Below are positions 24,809 through 32,235 of a stretch of 53,089 nucleotides of DNA, one piece after another. The stretch covers positions 1 to 53,089 of the forward strand of contig JASEHH010000010.1 of assembly GCA_030017685.1 (NCBI GenBank), in the 5' to 3' direction. The notes beneath the pieces were generated by a model that saw only the letters and a program-made list of their open reading frames with translations, searched no databases and was not told the DNA's origin. The position numbers were made by a program, and so were the translations under genes. This DNA comes from Thermodesulfobacteriota bacterium. GTDB taxonomy: Bacteria; Desulfobacterota; BSN033; UBA1163. Each line of letters starts with the position of its first letter. The stretch's first letter is position 1.

Positions 24809-25753
24809 ATGGCCGAAGTGATGGAAAGTGTAAAACCCCGGTTGGTCATCCTGCTCGGTCCGACCGGAGTGGGAAAGTCGGGCCTGGCCATCGAACTGGC
24901 AGAAGCGTTTGGGGGCGAAATCCTCAATGCCGATTCGATGCAGGTCTATCGTTATATGGATATCGGCACAGCCAAACCGACACCGGAGGAACGGCAGCGG
25001 ATTAAACACCATCTGGTTGACCTGGTCACCCCTGACCAACCCTTTCATGCGGGCCTCTATCGAACACTTGGAAGAAAGACCGTTGATTCATTACATCAAA
25101 AAGAAACCCCCATCTTTGTCGTGGGGGGCACCGGTCTCTACATCAGAGCCCTTACACAGGGGCTCTTTACCAGTCCCAAGACAAATTCCACTGTTCGGGA
25201 GAGGTTGAAGCAGGAAGCAGAGCAGAGAGGAAAGGAGTTTGTCTATCAAAGGTTGAGGGAGGTTGACCCGAAAGCGACTGCTCGTATTCATCCTCAGGAC
25301 CTTTTCCGGACCATCAGGGCGCTGGAGGTCTTCGAATCAACCGGGGTCCAGATATCATTCTTACAGGAACAGCATCGGTTTGGAGACCGGCCCTATCTCA
25401 CCCTGAAGATCGGTCTGGAAATGGACCGCGTCAAACTTTACCGCCGGATTGAAGAGAGAGTGAACCGGATGATCGAGAGAGGGTTTCTTCAGGAAGTGGA
25501 GGGATTGCTGGAGATGGGTTATGGACAGGGATTGAAGCCGATGCAGAGTCTGGGTTATAAGCAGATGGTCCAATTTCTTTCGAACGAATTGGGATGGGAT
25601 GAGGCGGTGAATCTGATGAAGAGGGAGACCCGCCATTACGCCAAACGGCAATGGACATGGTTTAATGCGGACAGGGAGGTTTGCTGGCGCGACGAATCTG
25701 CTGATCGGGAGAAGATATTTGCGGAGGTCAGATCTTTTTTGAGAGAGCCCTGA
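24809..25753 (+). CDS. miaA: tRNA dimethylallyltransferase
   Basis: Transfers the dimethylallyl group to N6 of A37 in tRNAs reading UNN codons. The 314-residue protein has the P-loop GPTGVGKS near residue 17, NADSMQVYRYMDIGTAKP and VGGTGLYIRAL, and a C-terminal RQWTWF motif. No strong binding site lies before the ATG. hfq follows after a repeat-filled gap; the miaA-hfq order is common in Proteobacteria. Confidence 0.96.
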   Translation: MAEVMESVKPRLVILLGPTGVGKSGLAIELAEAFGGEILNADSMQVYRYMDIGTAKPTPEERQRIKHHLVDLVTPDQPFHAGLYRTLGRKTVDSLHQKETPIFVVGGTGLYIRALTQGLFTSPKTNSTVRERLKQEAEQRGKEFVYQRLREVDPKATARIHPQDLFRTIRALEVFESTGVQISFLQEQHRFGDRPYLTLKIGLEMDRVKLYRRIEERVNRMIERGFLQEVEGLLEMGYGQGLKPMQSLGYKQMVQFLSNELGWDEAVNLMKRETRHYAKRQWTWFNADREVCWRDESADREKIFAEVRSFLREP

Positions 25754-25921
25754 GAAATCTTTCATGACGGCTACGAAGCCTGGGTTAAGGTTAGGGGTTA
25801 CGAAGCCCCTGCCTACCGGCAGGCAGGCGTTTCGTCATTCGGTAACGGTTACGTTTAAAAGAATTAAACACGACAGACGTAGCCTTTTGTAAACGATACG
25901 GGCATCGTTACCGTTGCCGTT

Positions 25922-26020
25922 GAGTCTGTAGGAAAAGTCATTTTTCGTAAATTTGCAATCAATAAAATCAATAACTTACGATTCTGAAAATAGCCGAAAT
26001 CTGGCTTTTTCTACAGACTC
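25922..26020. repeat. 99-bp MITE-like element upstream of hfq
   Basis: The element is bounded by perfect 10-base inverted ends gagtctgtag and ctacagactc, extended by aaaa/tttt. The interior is AT-rich and non-coding, containing the hairpin agccgaaatctggct. It lies about 60 bases before hfq. Preceding it (25754-25921) are further short repeats such as ggttacgaagcc. No gene is seen in this 325-base gap. Confidence 0.5.
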
Positions 26021-26078
26021 GTTAGACGATTTCTAGGTAAATTGCATGGGTTTTCCAGAGAGAGGAGGGTAAAGAGCC

Positions 26079-26306
26079 ATGATGAAGAATCAGATCAATG
26101 TGCAGGATCAGTTTCTCAACCGGATCCGGAGGGACCGGAGCCATGTCGTTGTGGAACTGACCACCGGTCGCAAACTCGAAGGGGTCATCCACAGTTTTGA
26201 CAACTTCTGTCTTATCCTTAGAAGCAAGGGTGATGAATTGATCTATAAACATGCAATCTCCTCGATTACCACAGGTGAAAAAATAGAATTATTCGAACAG
26301 AAATAG
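26079..26306 (+). CDS. hfq: RNA chaperone Hfq
   Basis: The 75-residue Sm-like protein forms a hexamer that pairs small RNAs with mRNAs. NQINVQDQFLNRIRRDR corresponds to the N-terminal helix and proximal RNA face, and the Sm2 motif reads YKHAISSI. A GAGAGGAGGGT site precedes the ATG pair. It lies between miaA and scpB. Confidence 0.95.
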   Translation: MMKNQINVQDQFLNRIRRDRSHVVVELTTGRKLEGVIHSFDNFCLILRSKGDELIYKHAISSITTGEKIELFEQK

Positions 26307-26354
26307 GGTGAAGTGATAGGAAATGTCAAATCCTCCATTGGGACGGAAATAATT

Positions 26355-27011
26355 ATGGATGAAATTGATCTCAAACCAATACTGGAAGGCATCCTGTTTG
26401 TATCGGATTCTCCGGTCAAGATGGATACCCTGGCGGAGATTTTCCACGAATGGGACAGGGAAGCCCTTTTAGATGGAATCCAGCGGATCAAGAGGGAGTA
26501 TGAGGAGGATTCCAGAGGGTTGGAACTGGTGGAAGTGGCAGGAGGATACCAGTTTCGGACAAAACCTCAATGGGCTCAATGGGTCAACCGGCTGAAAAAA
26601 TCGAAGCCTGTGAAGTTAAGTCAATCCGCACTGGAGGCGCTGGCCATTATTGCCTATCGGCAACCTGTGATTCGACCGACGATTGAGGTGATTCGAGGAG
26701 TGGATTCGGGATGGGTGATCCGGTCCTTGCTGGAGAAGGGGTTGATCCGGATTGTGGGAAGGAAAGAGATTCCCGGACGGCCCCTCATCTACGGGACCAC
26801 CAAAACTTTTCTTGAGCTCTTCAACCTCAACACCCTCTCCGACCTTCCCACCCTTAAGGAAGTTCAGCCTCCTCCGGAACCGGAAGAAGGTCCTTCACAA
26901 AAAATCTTACAATTCCCTCCCCCTCCGATGGGGGAGTGTGAGGGTGGGGGTGGCCAGGATTTTGACCCCCCCTCCCCTCCATCCCCTCCCGCCAAGGGAG
27001 AGGAAAATTAA
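26355..27011 (+). CDS. scpB: Segregation and condensation protein B
   Basis: Kleisin partner of SMC and ScpA in chromosome condensation. The 218-residue protein has two winged-helix domains, with LKPILEGILFVSDSPV at the N-terminus and LEALAIIAYRQPVIRPTIE and RPLIYGTTKTFLELFNL later. The ATG at 26355, after GGAAATAATT, fits the family N-terminus better than an upstream GTG. The last 30 or so residues (rich in Pro, Gly) are encoded by a GC-rich palindromic repeat and are not part of the family fold. One base separates its stop from the pseudouridine synthase start. scpA is not in the window. Confidence 0.92.
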   Translation: MDEIDLKPILEGILFVSDSPVKMDTLAEIFHEWDREALLDGIQRIKREYEEDSRGLELVEVAGGYQFRTKPQWAQWVNRLKKSKPVKLSQSALEALAIIAYRQPVIRPTIEVIRGVDSGWVIRSLLEKGLIRIVGRKEIPGRPLIYGTTKTFLELFNLNTLSDLPTLKEVQPPPEPEEGPSQKILQFPPPPMGECEGGGGQDFDPPSPPSPPAKGEEN

Positions 27012-27012
27012 T

Positions 27013-27774
27013 ATGGAACGCATTCAGAAAATACTGGCCAGGGCCGGGATCGCCTCAAGACGAGAAGCAGAGAGGATGATGCTTGAAGGAAGGGTATTGG
27101 TCAACGGCAAGGTCGCCGATCAACTCGGTTTCAAAGCCGATCCCCTGAAAGATCATATCAAAGTGGATGGGAAAATATTATTCCGGCCCGAGCCCAAGAT
27201 CACACTCCTCCTAAATAAACCAAAGGGTTATCTCTCGACCGTTAAAGACCCTACAGGAAGGCCCACCGTGATGGACCTCCTCAAAGGGGTAAAGTGGAGG
27301 GTCTATCCGCTGGGACGTCTCGATTTCGATGCGGAAGGACTTCTTCTTCTGACCAATGATGGTGACCTCGCCTATCAACTCTCTCATCCGAAGTTTTCAA
27401 TCCCCAGAACTTACTGGGCCAAAGTTGAGGGCGTTCCCGAGAAAAAGGAGTTGATCCGTTTGAAGAGGGGAGTGATGCTAGAGGACGGCGAGGCAAGGAT
27501 TGTCTCCGCACATATCCTCCGCCAGATGGAGAAACATAGCTGGGTTGAAGCGGCTGTCACGGAGGGAAGAAACCACCTGGTGAAGAGGATGTTTTCAGCC
27601 ATTGGCCACCCAGTCCTCAAGTTGAAACGGGTGGGATTCGGCCCGATCAGGCTGGGAAATCTTCCCATCGGCCAGATGCGATCTCTTACCGATGAGGAAA
27701 TGGAAGGCCTGAAGAAGCTGATAGCCGTTAGGACGAGAGACGAGAGACGAGGGACGATAGAAGATAGACGATAG
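27013..27774 (+). CDS. rluB: 23S rRNA pseudouridine synthase, RluB/RsuA family
   Basis: The 253-residue enzyme has an N-terminal S4 RNA-binding domain (MERIQKILARAGIASRREAE) and the catalytic motif GRLDFDAEGLLLLTNDG, whose Asp attacks the uridine. The late motif NHLVKRMFSAIGHPVLKLKR is typical of the RluB/E/F/RsuA group. It is translationally close to scpB, a conserved pairing in bacteria. GAGAGG precedes the ATG. The C-terminal tail TRDERRGTIEDRR is encoded by a gacgaga-type tandem low-complexity repeat. Confidence 0.9.
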   Translation: MERIQKILARAGIASRREAERMMLEGRVLVNGKVADQLGFKADPLKDHIKVDGKILFRPEPKITLLLNKPKGYLSTVKDPTGRPTVMDLLKGVKWRVYPLGRLDFDAEGLLLLTNDGDLAYQLSHPKFSIPRTYWAKVEGVPEKKELIRLKRGVMLEDGEARIVSAHILRQMEKHSWVEAAVTEGRNHLVKRMFSAIGHPVLKLKRVGFGPIRLGNLPIGQMRSLTDEEMEGLKKLIAVRTRDERRGTIEDRR

Positions 27775-27832
27775 GCGAAAGAAGAGGGATCACGGGCAAC
27801 AAACAACGGACAAATAACAACGGACCATAGAA

Positions 27833-28405
27833 ATGATTACCGGCATTGAAATTAAAAGAAAGACGGTTCATCTGGCCACCCTGGTCATTCCCGTTGGCTA
27901 TGCGCTCACCTCTGATACAGCCGTTCTGACTTTCCTCATCCCTTTCTTTTTATTGTACCTCGCCATCGATCTTCTTCGACATTTTCATCCAGGATTGGGT
28001 TCCCTGTTCCGGAAGCATTTTTTTGGAAGAGTGCTGAGGGAGGAAGAGAAACCGACCCTGATGGGTTCAACCTTTTTCCTCTTTGCCTCGATCCTGACCA
28101 TCCTGCTCTTTCCCAAACCGATTGCCATTGCAAGTTTGCTAATCCTCATCCTCTCGGACACAGCGGCGGCTCTTGTAGGGAAAGGTTTTGGAAGGGTTCC
28201 GATCTTCAGGAAGACGCTTGAAGGGACGATGGCCTTCTTCTTCTCCTCCCTTCTGATCGTCTGGATCTATCCCGGTCTGGACCGGGTGTCAGGAAGTTTT
28301 GCAGCACTGGGAGCGGCATTGATTGAGGCGCTTCCCGTTCCCCTGGACGATAACCTCACCATCCCTCTTACGGCCGGGGCCATCATGTTTTTCGGAATGG
28401 GGTGA
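27833..28405 (+). CDS. Dolichol kinase/phosphatidate cytidylyltransferase-like membrane protein
   Basis: The 190-residue protein has about six hydrophobic segments and the CTP-dependent lipid-kinase-type motif SDTAAALVGKGFGR followed by KTLEGTMAFF. These motifs occur in SEC59/dolichol kinase, VTE5 phytol kinase and CdsA-related proteins. It should act on a prenyl or lipid alcohol in the membrane. Its 3' end overlaps the convergent next gene by 23 bases. The exact substrate is unknown. Confidence 0.75.
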   Translation: MITGIEIKRKTVHLATLVIPVGYALTSDTAVLTFLIPFFLLYLAIDLLRHFHPGLGSLFRKHFFGRVLREEEKPTLMGSTFFLFASILTILLFPKPIAIASLLILILSDTAAALVGKGFGRVPIFRKTLEGTMAFFFSSLLIVWIYPGLDRVSGSFAALGAALIEALPVPLDDNLTIPLTAGAIMFFGMG

Positions 28406-29264
28406 GGGAGGAAATTTTTTCCAGCCCATTGAACAGACTCTTGACTTCATCCTCCGAGTTAATTTCTGCAATCGCTGAATGAACTTTCAGCTCATCAAAA
28501 ATAAATGAGAAGGCCTCCTCCGATTTCTCTAAAAGCTCTCCCTCTGAGAGTGGGTCGAGGCTGATGACGGGCTTGTCAAACTTTTTGATCATGTTGCATG
28601 CCTGCTCGAGATCGAACAGGCTCTTTTTCTTATTGATAGGAATGGCATAACCCGCGACATCAAGGGGTTTTGCCTTTGGCAAGACAAAGGTTGCCCACTG
28701 GCCTGAGAAGATGGGGATGAATCCTTTCCCTCGGATTTTCGATACCATCTCCTTCAGGAGGTCGCCCCTTCCCAGTCCCAATAGCCAGTCGCCATACTTT
28801 CCCCCTATGAGGAGAAACGGAACTCCGTTGAGTTGAAAAGGGGAAAGGGTCTGATCGAAGCGGGATGGGTCAAACGTCATCCGGTCAATCTCTTTCTGTG
28901 TCAATACTTCACCGTAAGGGCGAGCAGGAAAAAGTTTCCTGACTGAATCCGGGGGGACGATATTTCTAACGATTGTCGAGACCACCTTCCATTCAATCTG
29001 ATGAAGAGGCTTTCCCATGAGGGAGACTCCGGACTCCGCTCCAATATGGCCAAACCCTATTAATGCCTCATCCTCTGTCGACTCCCTCAACGTTTTAAAA
29101 GATTCGAGATGCCTAACCGTGGGAAGATCAAAACACCAACCTCCCATTTTGTAGGCATTCTCCATCAGGGGGTAGATGTTCTGACCGACGGGAGAGGAGT
29201 GCCGGATGGAGAAGATGACCCTCGAAATCTTTTTTCTTTCTAAGATGGCGGTTGGAAGATGCAT
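28383..29264 (-). CDS. Conserved protein of unknown function, possible TIM-barrel
   Basis: I do not recognise this 293-residue soluble protein with confidence. The strand-helix spacing, with segments such as PIFSGQWATFVLPKAKPLDVAGYAIPIN-like strands and the final KPVISLDPLSEGEL and VHSAIAEINSEDEV, resembles the last turns of aldo-keto reductase-like TIM barrels. There is no signal peptide or metal motif. It is convergent with the dolichol-kinase-like gene, sharing 23 bases, and divergent from the YbaN-type gene. The start is not well supported by a binding site. Confidence 0.6.
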   Translation of the reverse strand: MHLPTAILERKKISRVIFSIRHSSPVGQNIYPLMENAYKMGGWCFDLPTVRHLESFKTLRESTEDEALIGFGHIGAESGVSLMGKPLHQIEWKVVSTIVRNIVPPDSVRKLFPARPYGEVLTQKEIDRMTFDPSRFDQTLSPFQLNGVPFLLIGGKYGDWLLGLGRGDLLKEMVSKIRGKGFIPIFSGQWATFVLPKAKPLDVAGYAIPINKKKSLFDLEQACNMIKKFDKPVISLDPLSEGELLEKSEEAFSFIFDELKVHSAIAEINSEDEVKSLFNGLEKISSLTPFRKT

Positions 29265-29362
29265 TACCCACCATTCTAAACTCTTCTTCCGTCTTTTTCA
29301 ATTATGGCATGGCGAACAGGGCAGGCATTGCCTTTTTCATAAAAATTTATTAGCCTTTTATT

Positions 29363-29788
29363 ATGCGAGACTTAACAGAAAGACAATGGAGCGGTCGACC
29401 AAACAGGATTCATAGAAATAGCTTGATCAGGAAAGTGTTGATGGCCGCCGGGACCTTTTTCGTCGGGCTCGGGATTGTTGGAATATTTTTGCCCATTTTG
29501 CCCACCACTCCCTTTCTCCTGCTGGCTGCGGCCTGCTATGCCCGGAGTTCGGAAAGATTTTACAACTGGCTCCTGAACCACCGATGGTTTGCAAAATATA
29601 TTCGACCTTACCGGGAAGGGAAGGGGATCCCGTTAAAGGCGAAAGCCTTATCCGTTTCTCTCATATGGTTAACCATCCTGTTCTCGGTCATTTTTGTCGT
29701 CCATCCCCTTATCGTCAGGGTCATTCTGATTGTGATTGCTATGGGCGTGACGATCTACCTCCTCTCCCTCCCCACCCTGAGAGAATAG
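29363..29788 (+). CDS. YbaN family (DUF454) inner-membrane protein
   Basis: The protein is up to 141 residues and has the DUF454 signature: GTFFVGLGIVGIFLPILPTTPFLLLAAAC, here abbreviated to its key elements GLGIVGIFLP and PTTPFLLLAAACYARSS, followed by WLLNHRWFAKYIRPYREGKG. Three to four membrane segments are expected. The start is uncertain: family members usually begin near residue 25 of this frame and no clear binding site is visible. The function is not established. Confidence 0.8.
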   Translation: MRDLTERQWSGRPNRIHRNSLIRKVLMAAGTFFVGLGIVGIFLPILPTTPFLLLAAACYARSSERFYNWLLNHRWFAKYIRPYREGKGIPLKAKALSVSLIWLTILFSVIFVVHPLIVRVILIVIAMGVTIYLLSLPTLRE

Positions 29789-29797
29789 AAAAGTATC

Positions 29798-29831
29798 ATA
29801 TTGCCAAGAAATCTTTTTTTTGGTAATAGAC
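29798..29831 (+). repeat. 34-base duplicated upstream element, copy 1
   Basis: This stretch directly before the first four-cysteine gene is identical to 33123-33156 before its paralogue. It holds a hairpin (TTGCCAA pairing with TTGGTAA around a T-rich loop). It may be a shared operator or translational control site, or a boundary of the duplication. Confidence 0.7.
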
Positions 29832-29835
29832 ATCT

Positions 29836-30273
29836 ATGCCATTGGATAGGGAGTTAAGGGAAGTTCTAAAGTTGGGGATCAAGGCGCTGATCTTCCAGGA
29901 GATTAGATTGCTCCGGATGGAGCGGGTTCTTACTCCGGAGATTATAAAGAGGGGGATTTCCCGGTCGATTGAGGAGGCGAAGAGGGAAATCGTCCTGTTG
30001 ACAAGGACCATGAGTCATAAAGAGAGGGCATCCCTCCTCAAAAAGATGATCCGGCAGGCAGCGGATGAGGAGATCGATCGGGCGATTCAGTTAAGAAAGA
30101 ATAGATGTCTTCGCTGTATCCATGGGAGATTTTATGACCGGTCGGAGACAGCCTATTCAAATCTGCCTCTTGATGAGAAGCTGACAAGGGCGTTCGGGTG
30201 CGATGAACTTCAGCCAGCCTTGAGAAAGACCTGCATAAAAAATGCAGGGACCATTGGGGTCGGACCAAGATAA
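29836..30273 (+). CDS. Four-cysteine protein of unknown function, copy 1 (C-terminally truncated)
   Basis: The 145-residue protein is mostly helical, with CLRCIHGRFYDRSE near residue 91 and further cysteines in FGCDELQPALRKTC, a possible zinc or Fe-S site. It is paralogous to the gene at 33161 over 133 residues. After RKTC it diverges into IKNAGTIGVGPR and stops, about 40 residues short of its paralogue, so the C-terminus has been replaced. No strong binding site precedes the ATG. I know no family function. Confidence 0.65.
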   Translation: MPLDRELREVLKLGIKALIFQEIRLLRMERVLTPEIIKRGISRSIEEAKREIVLLTRTMSHKERASLLKKMIRQAADEEIDRAIQLRKNRCLRCIHGRFYDRSETAYSNLPLDEKLTRAFGCDELQPALRKTCIKNAGTIGVGPR

Positions 30274-30449
30274 GTGGTTGATGTCGTGAATGAATCCCGG
30301 AGAAAGAGGGCGGATTGTGGGCTTAGAGTGGCGTTTTTGGATGACAAAAGTGGAGGTTTAAGAGGAGGACAACTGAATGGAGCAATGGCAAGGACAACGC
30401 GGACGAGGCGGAAGAGAGGAAGGGCGAGAAGACCCCTTTCAAAAAGGGT

Positions 30450-30478
30450 TTGGAACATCTTCTTACATGTGCTATAAG
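30450..30478 (+). promoter_or_regulatory. Probable promoter of the DUF433/DUF5615 pair
   Basis: TTGGAA (30450-30455) and TATAAG (30473-30478) are 17 bases apart, with a TG two bases before the -10 box. The transcript would start about 15 bases before the start codon, with AGGAGGT in between. Confidence 0.5.
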
Positions 30479-30500
30479 AGAAGCAGGAGGTGGGAAAAAG

Positions 30501-30743
30501 ATGAAACTGGACCGAATCACCATTGATCCTGCACGAATGAACGGCCAGCCCTGTATCCGTAACATGCGTCTGACCGTTCGGCGTGTCGTTGAGCTGGCGG
30601 CGACATACCCCAACCGTGAGGAATTGCGGGAGGAATACCCGGAACTTGAGGATGAGGATATCCGACAAGCCCTCCTCTACGCAGCGACCTATCTTGATGA
30701 CCGCATTGTCGATCTTCCCACGAGCCATGAAACTACTGCTTGA
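30501..30743 (+). CDS. DUF433 putative antitoxin
   Basis: The 80-residue protein has the DUF433 signature: ITIDPARMNGQPCIRNMRLTV-like strand and helix (key parts NGQPCIR and RLTVRRVVELAA), then YPELEDEDIRQALLYAA. DUF433 proteins form a winged-helix and pair with PIN-like toxins. AGGAGGT lies at ideal distance. It overlaps the following toxin gene by 17 bases. Confidence 0.88.
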   Translation: MKLDRITIDPARMNGQPCIRNMRLTVRRVVELAATYPNREELREEYPELEDEDIRQALLYAATYLDDRIVDLPTSHETTA

Positions 30744-31095
30744 CCAAGGATTACCGCGGTCGACAGCCAGACTCCTGCGTGAGACCGGGATAGACACTGT
30801 CCACGTCAGCGAGATTGGCTATTCTACATCCGAGGACGCTGTTATTCTTGAGCGGGGGCGGGAAGAAGACAGTACCGTCGTAACGTTGGATGCTGACTTC
30901 CATACCCTGCTTGCCCTCTCCGGAGCTACATCTCCATCGGTCATCCGGATTCGAATAGAGGGTTTGAAGGGAGAAACCGCAGCGAACTTGATACGAACTG
31001 TTCTCATGCAGTGCGAGGAAGATCTCAAACAGGGGGCCGTTGTGACAGTTGAACGACGCCGGATACGCGTCCGAAGGTTGCCGCTGACTCCATGA
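30727..31095 (+). CDS. DUF5615 PIN-like putative toxin
   Basis: The 122-residue protein starts MKLLLDQGLPRSTARLL and carries TLDADFHTLLAL, giving the conserved acidic residues Asp 6, Asp 55 and Asp 57 of the Mut7-C/PIN-like fold. In known pairs it is the RNase toxin partner of a DUF433 protein. It overlaps that gene by 17 bases, consistent with translational coupling. Confidence 0.85.
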   Translation: MKLLLDQGLPRSTARLLRETGIDTVHVSEIGYSTSEDAVILERGREEDSTVVTLDADFHTLLALSGATSPSVIRIRIEGLKGETAANLIRTVLMQCEEDLKQGAVVTVERRRIRVRRLPLTP

Positions 31096-31231
31096 GCAGT
31101 CGAGGGAGCGGGTGATTTGGAGACACAGGAAAAAACCCCTCAATTTGCTTTTGGGGCTTCTTCGTTTGACTGAATTTTGTAGCCAGAGCTTAATATCTTT
31201 AGAGGGCGATCACTCTACCCTACTGGATCTG

Positions 31232-31252
31232 TTGACTGAATTTTTCAGTCAA
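31232..31252. repeat. Perfect 21-base palindrome with upstream half-copy
   Basis: TTGACTGAA and TTCAGTCAA are perfect inverted arms around TTT. A direct copy of TTGACTGAATTTT occurs 66 bases upstream at 31166-31178. It may be a regulator site or element end. It lies in gene-free DNA between the toxin gene and the HD-hydrolase tail. Confidence 0.5.
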
Positions 31253-31316
31253 GAGTTATACCCTTCCCCTTCTCCATTCGATCCCAATCTATCTGAAACC
31301 CATAACCATAAACCAC

Positions 31317-31496
31317 ATGTCTAAAAAGGAATATCTCGAAAGTAGAAGCTCGACAATCAATCATTTCTTTGAAAAATTACTGCTTCTTAAAGATCGGATG
31401 AATACAAAAACCGCGAAGAAAATAGCCAAAGAACGACATAAATTTATGGAAAAATATTTGGATAGATTTTTTAAGGAATGGGAAGGAAAACTTTAA
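31317..31496 (+). pseudogene. Orphan C-terminal tail of an HD-domain phosphohydrolase
   Basis: The 59-codon frame starting MSKKEYLESRSSTINHFFEK continues LLLLKDRMNT and ends TAKKIAKERHKFMEKYL, DRFFKEWEG. This is the typical C-terminus of YedJ-like HD hydrolases. The catalytic HD part is missing: the same frame upstream reads unrelated residues back to a stop at 31236. It is most likely a remnant left by deletion, although it begins with an ATG and could still be translated. Confidence 0.65.
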
Positions 31497-31581
31497 CATA
31501 TTTTTGATTTTTAATAGGTCTTGATAATTTTATAGGTGTCATGTTGGAGGCGCTGTTATTTTGAATCTTGTGCAAGATTAC

Positions 31582-31617
31582 AGAAAGCCCTTTAACATAT
31601 TCGCCAAAGGGCTTTCT
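31582..31617. terminator. Strong hairpin, possible transcript end
   Basis: AGAAAGCCCTTT and AAAGGGCTTTCT are perfect 12-base arms around a 12-base loop. No U-tract follows on the plus strand, so it may act only as an mRNA-stabilising hairpin or Rho-aided end. The stretch 31500-31757 has no other recognisable feature. Confidence 0.45.
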
Positions 31618-31757
31618 CGTCCAAACTGGCTCACCACACAGGGTTAGAACCTTATACCATATACCATTGCTTTCCTTTCAACGAGATCAGATATAAGACA
31701 TTGACAGTTAAAGATGGGATACCGCAACCTTCTTCAGCACGGCTTCTCCCACGCTTC

Positions 31758-31926
31758 TCAAACCAGATGGGTGGGCCAAGACGCTTCATACTCCCGCTCC
31801 TTTTCTTCTTTCAGAACGCGGAAGGTTTCGCCGGGGAGGTCAGGGTCATAAAAAAATTTTAAGTGAGGAAAAACATAACCATCGATGGGATGTGTTAGTT
31901 TAATTCTTCCCTTTTCCTAGGGTCAT
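31758..31926 (-). pseudogene. Broken small gene, copy A (single frameshift)
   Basis: A 53-codon open frame (31758-31916) reads, in part, RIKLTHPIDGYVF, FFYDPDLPGETFRVLKEE and ends PTHLV. The natural ATG at 31926 is in another frame; a one-base indel in the run GGAAAAGGG would join MTLGKG to RIKLTH. The C-terminal PGETFRVLKE resembles PGKTFPVLKE of copy B at 32698. I do not know the family. A sequencing error cannot be excluded. Confidence 0.5.
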
Positions 31927-31932
31927 CGGAGT

Positions 31933-32235
31933 TTAAATTGTAACAGGTTTAATATCTTTCGCTTCAAGATCTTTTCTGTCACCATAAACCAGAAACGGAA
32001 GTTTTGAGATCTCTATTTCCACAGTTTTTAACATTTCCTGTTTGGTAGGGATATTTATAAAGTTCCCCTCTTTATCGAGGGTAAATTCTCCTACGATTAA
32101 TATCCCTCTTTCTGTTTTGCATAAAACTGGCACCTTCCATATCTCGGTCTTCAAATCAAATCGCGGTGTTCCTGGAGCGGTTAGATGACCGATGTTTTCG
32201 TATAAATATCTTTTCACTTTTTCGTAGATTTCCAT
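31933..32235 (-). CDS. Conserved small protein partnered with the C39 peptidase
   Basis: The 100-residue cytoplasmic protein of alpha/beta type contains IWKVPVLCKTERGILIVGEF and INIPTKQEMLKTVE, a pattern seen in small uncharacterised prokaryotic proteins. It overlaps the upstream peptidase gene by 22 bases, so the two are translationally coupled. AAGGGGT precedes its ATG. It could be an inhibitor or substrate of the peptidase. The function is unknown. Confidence 0.7.
   Translation of the reverse strand: MEIYEKVKRYLYENIGHLTAPGTPRFDLKTEIWKVPVLCKTERGILIVGEFTLDKEGNFINIPTKQEMLKTVEIEISKLPFLVYGDRKDLEAKDIKPVTI

Noticed and set aside
26752..27012. N-terminal extension of 87 residues on the rluB frame
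   Set aside because: It lies inside scpB and the repeat tail; the S4 domain starts exactly at the ATG at 27013 after a good binding site.
30274..30477. GTG-started 67-codon frame between the four-cysteine gene and DUF433
   Set aside because: It is very Arg-rich and low in complexity, has no binding site, and contains the predicted promoter of the DUF433 pair at its end.
17341..31095. Defence island or CRISPR locus around the toxin-antitoxin genes
   Set aside because: No regularly spaced direct repeats, Cas, restriction or retron genes were found. The two toxin-antitoxin pairs are isolated.
31112..31324. Plus-strand 70-codon frame after the DUF5615 gene
   Set aside because: It has no binding site, overlaps the palindrome and the start of the HD-tail remnant in another frame, and its composition is not protein-like.
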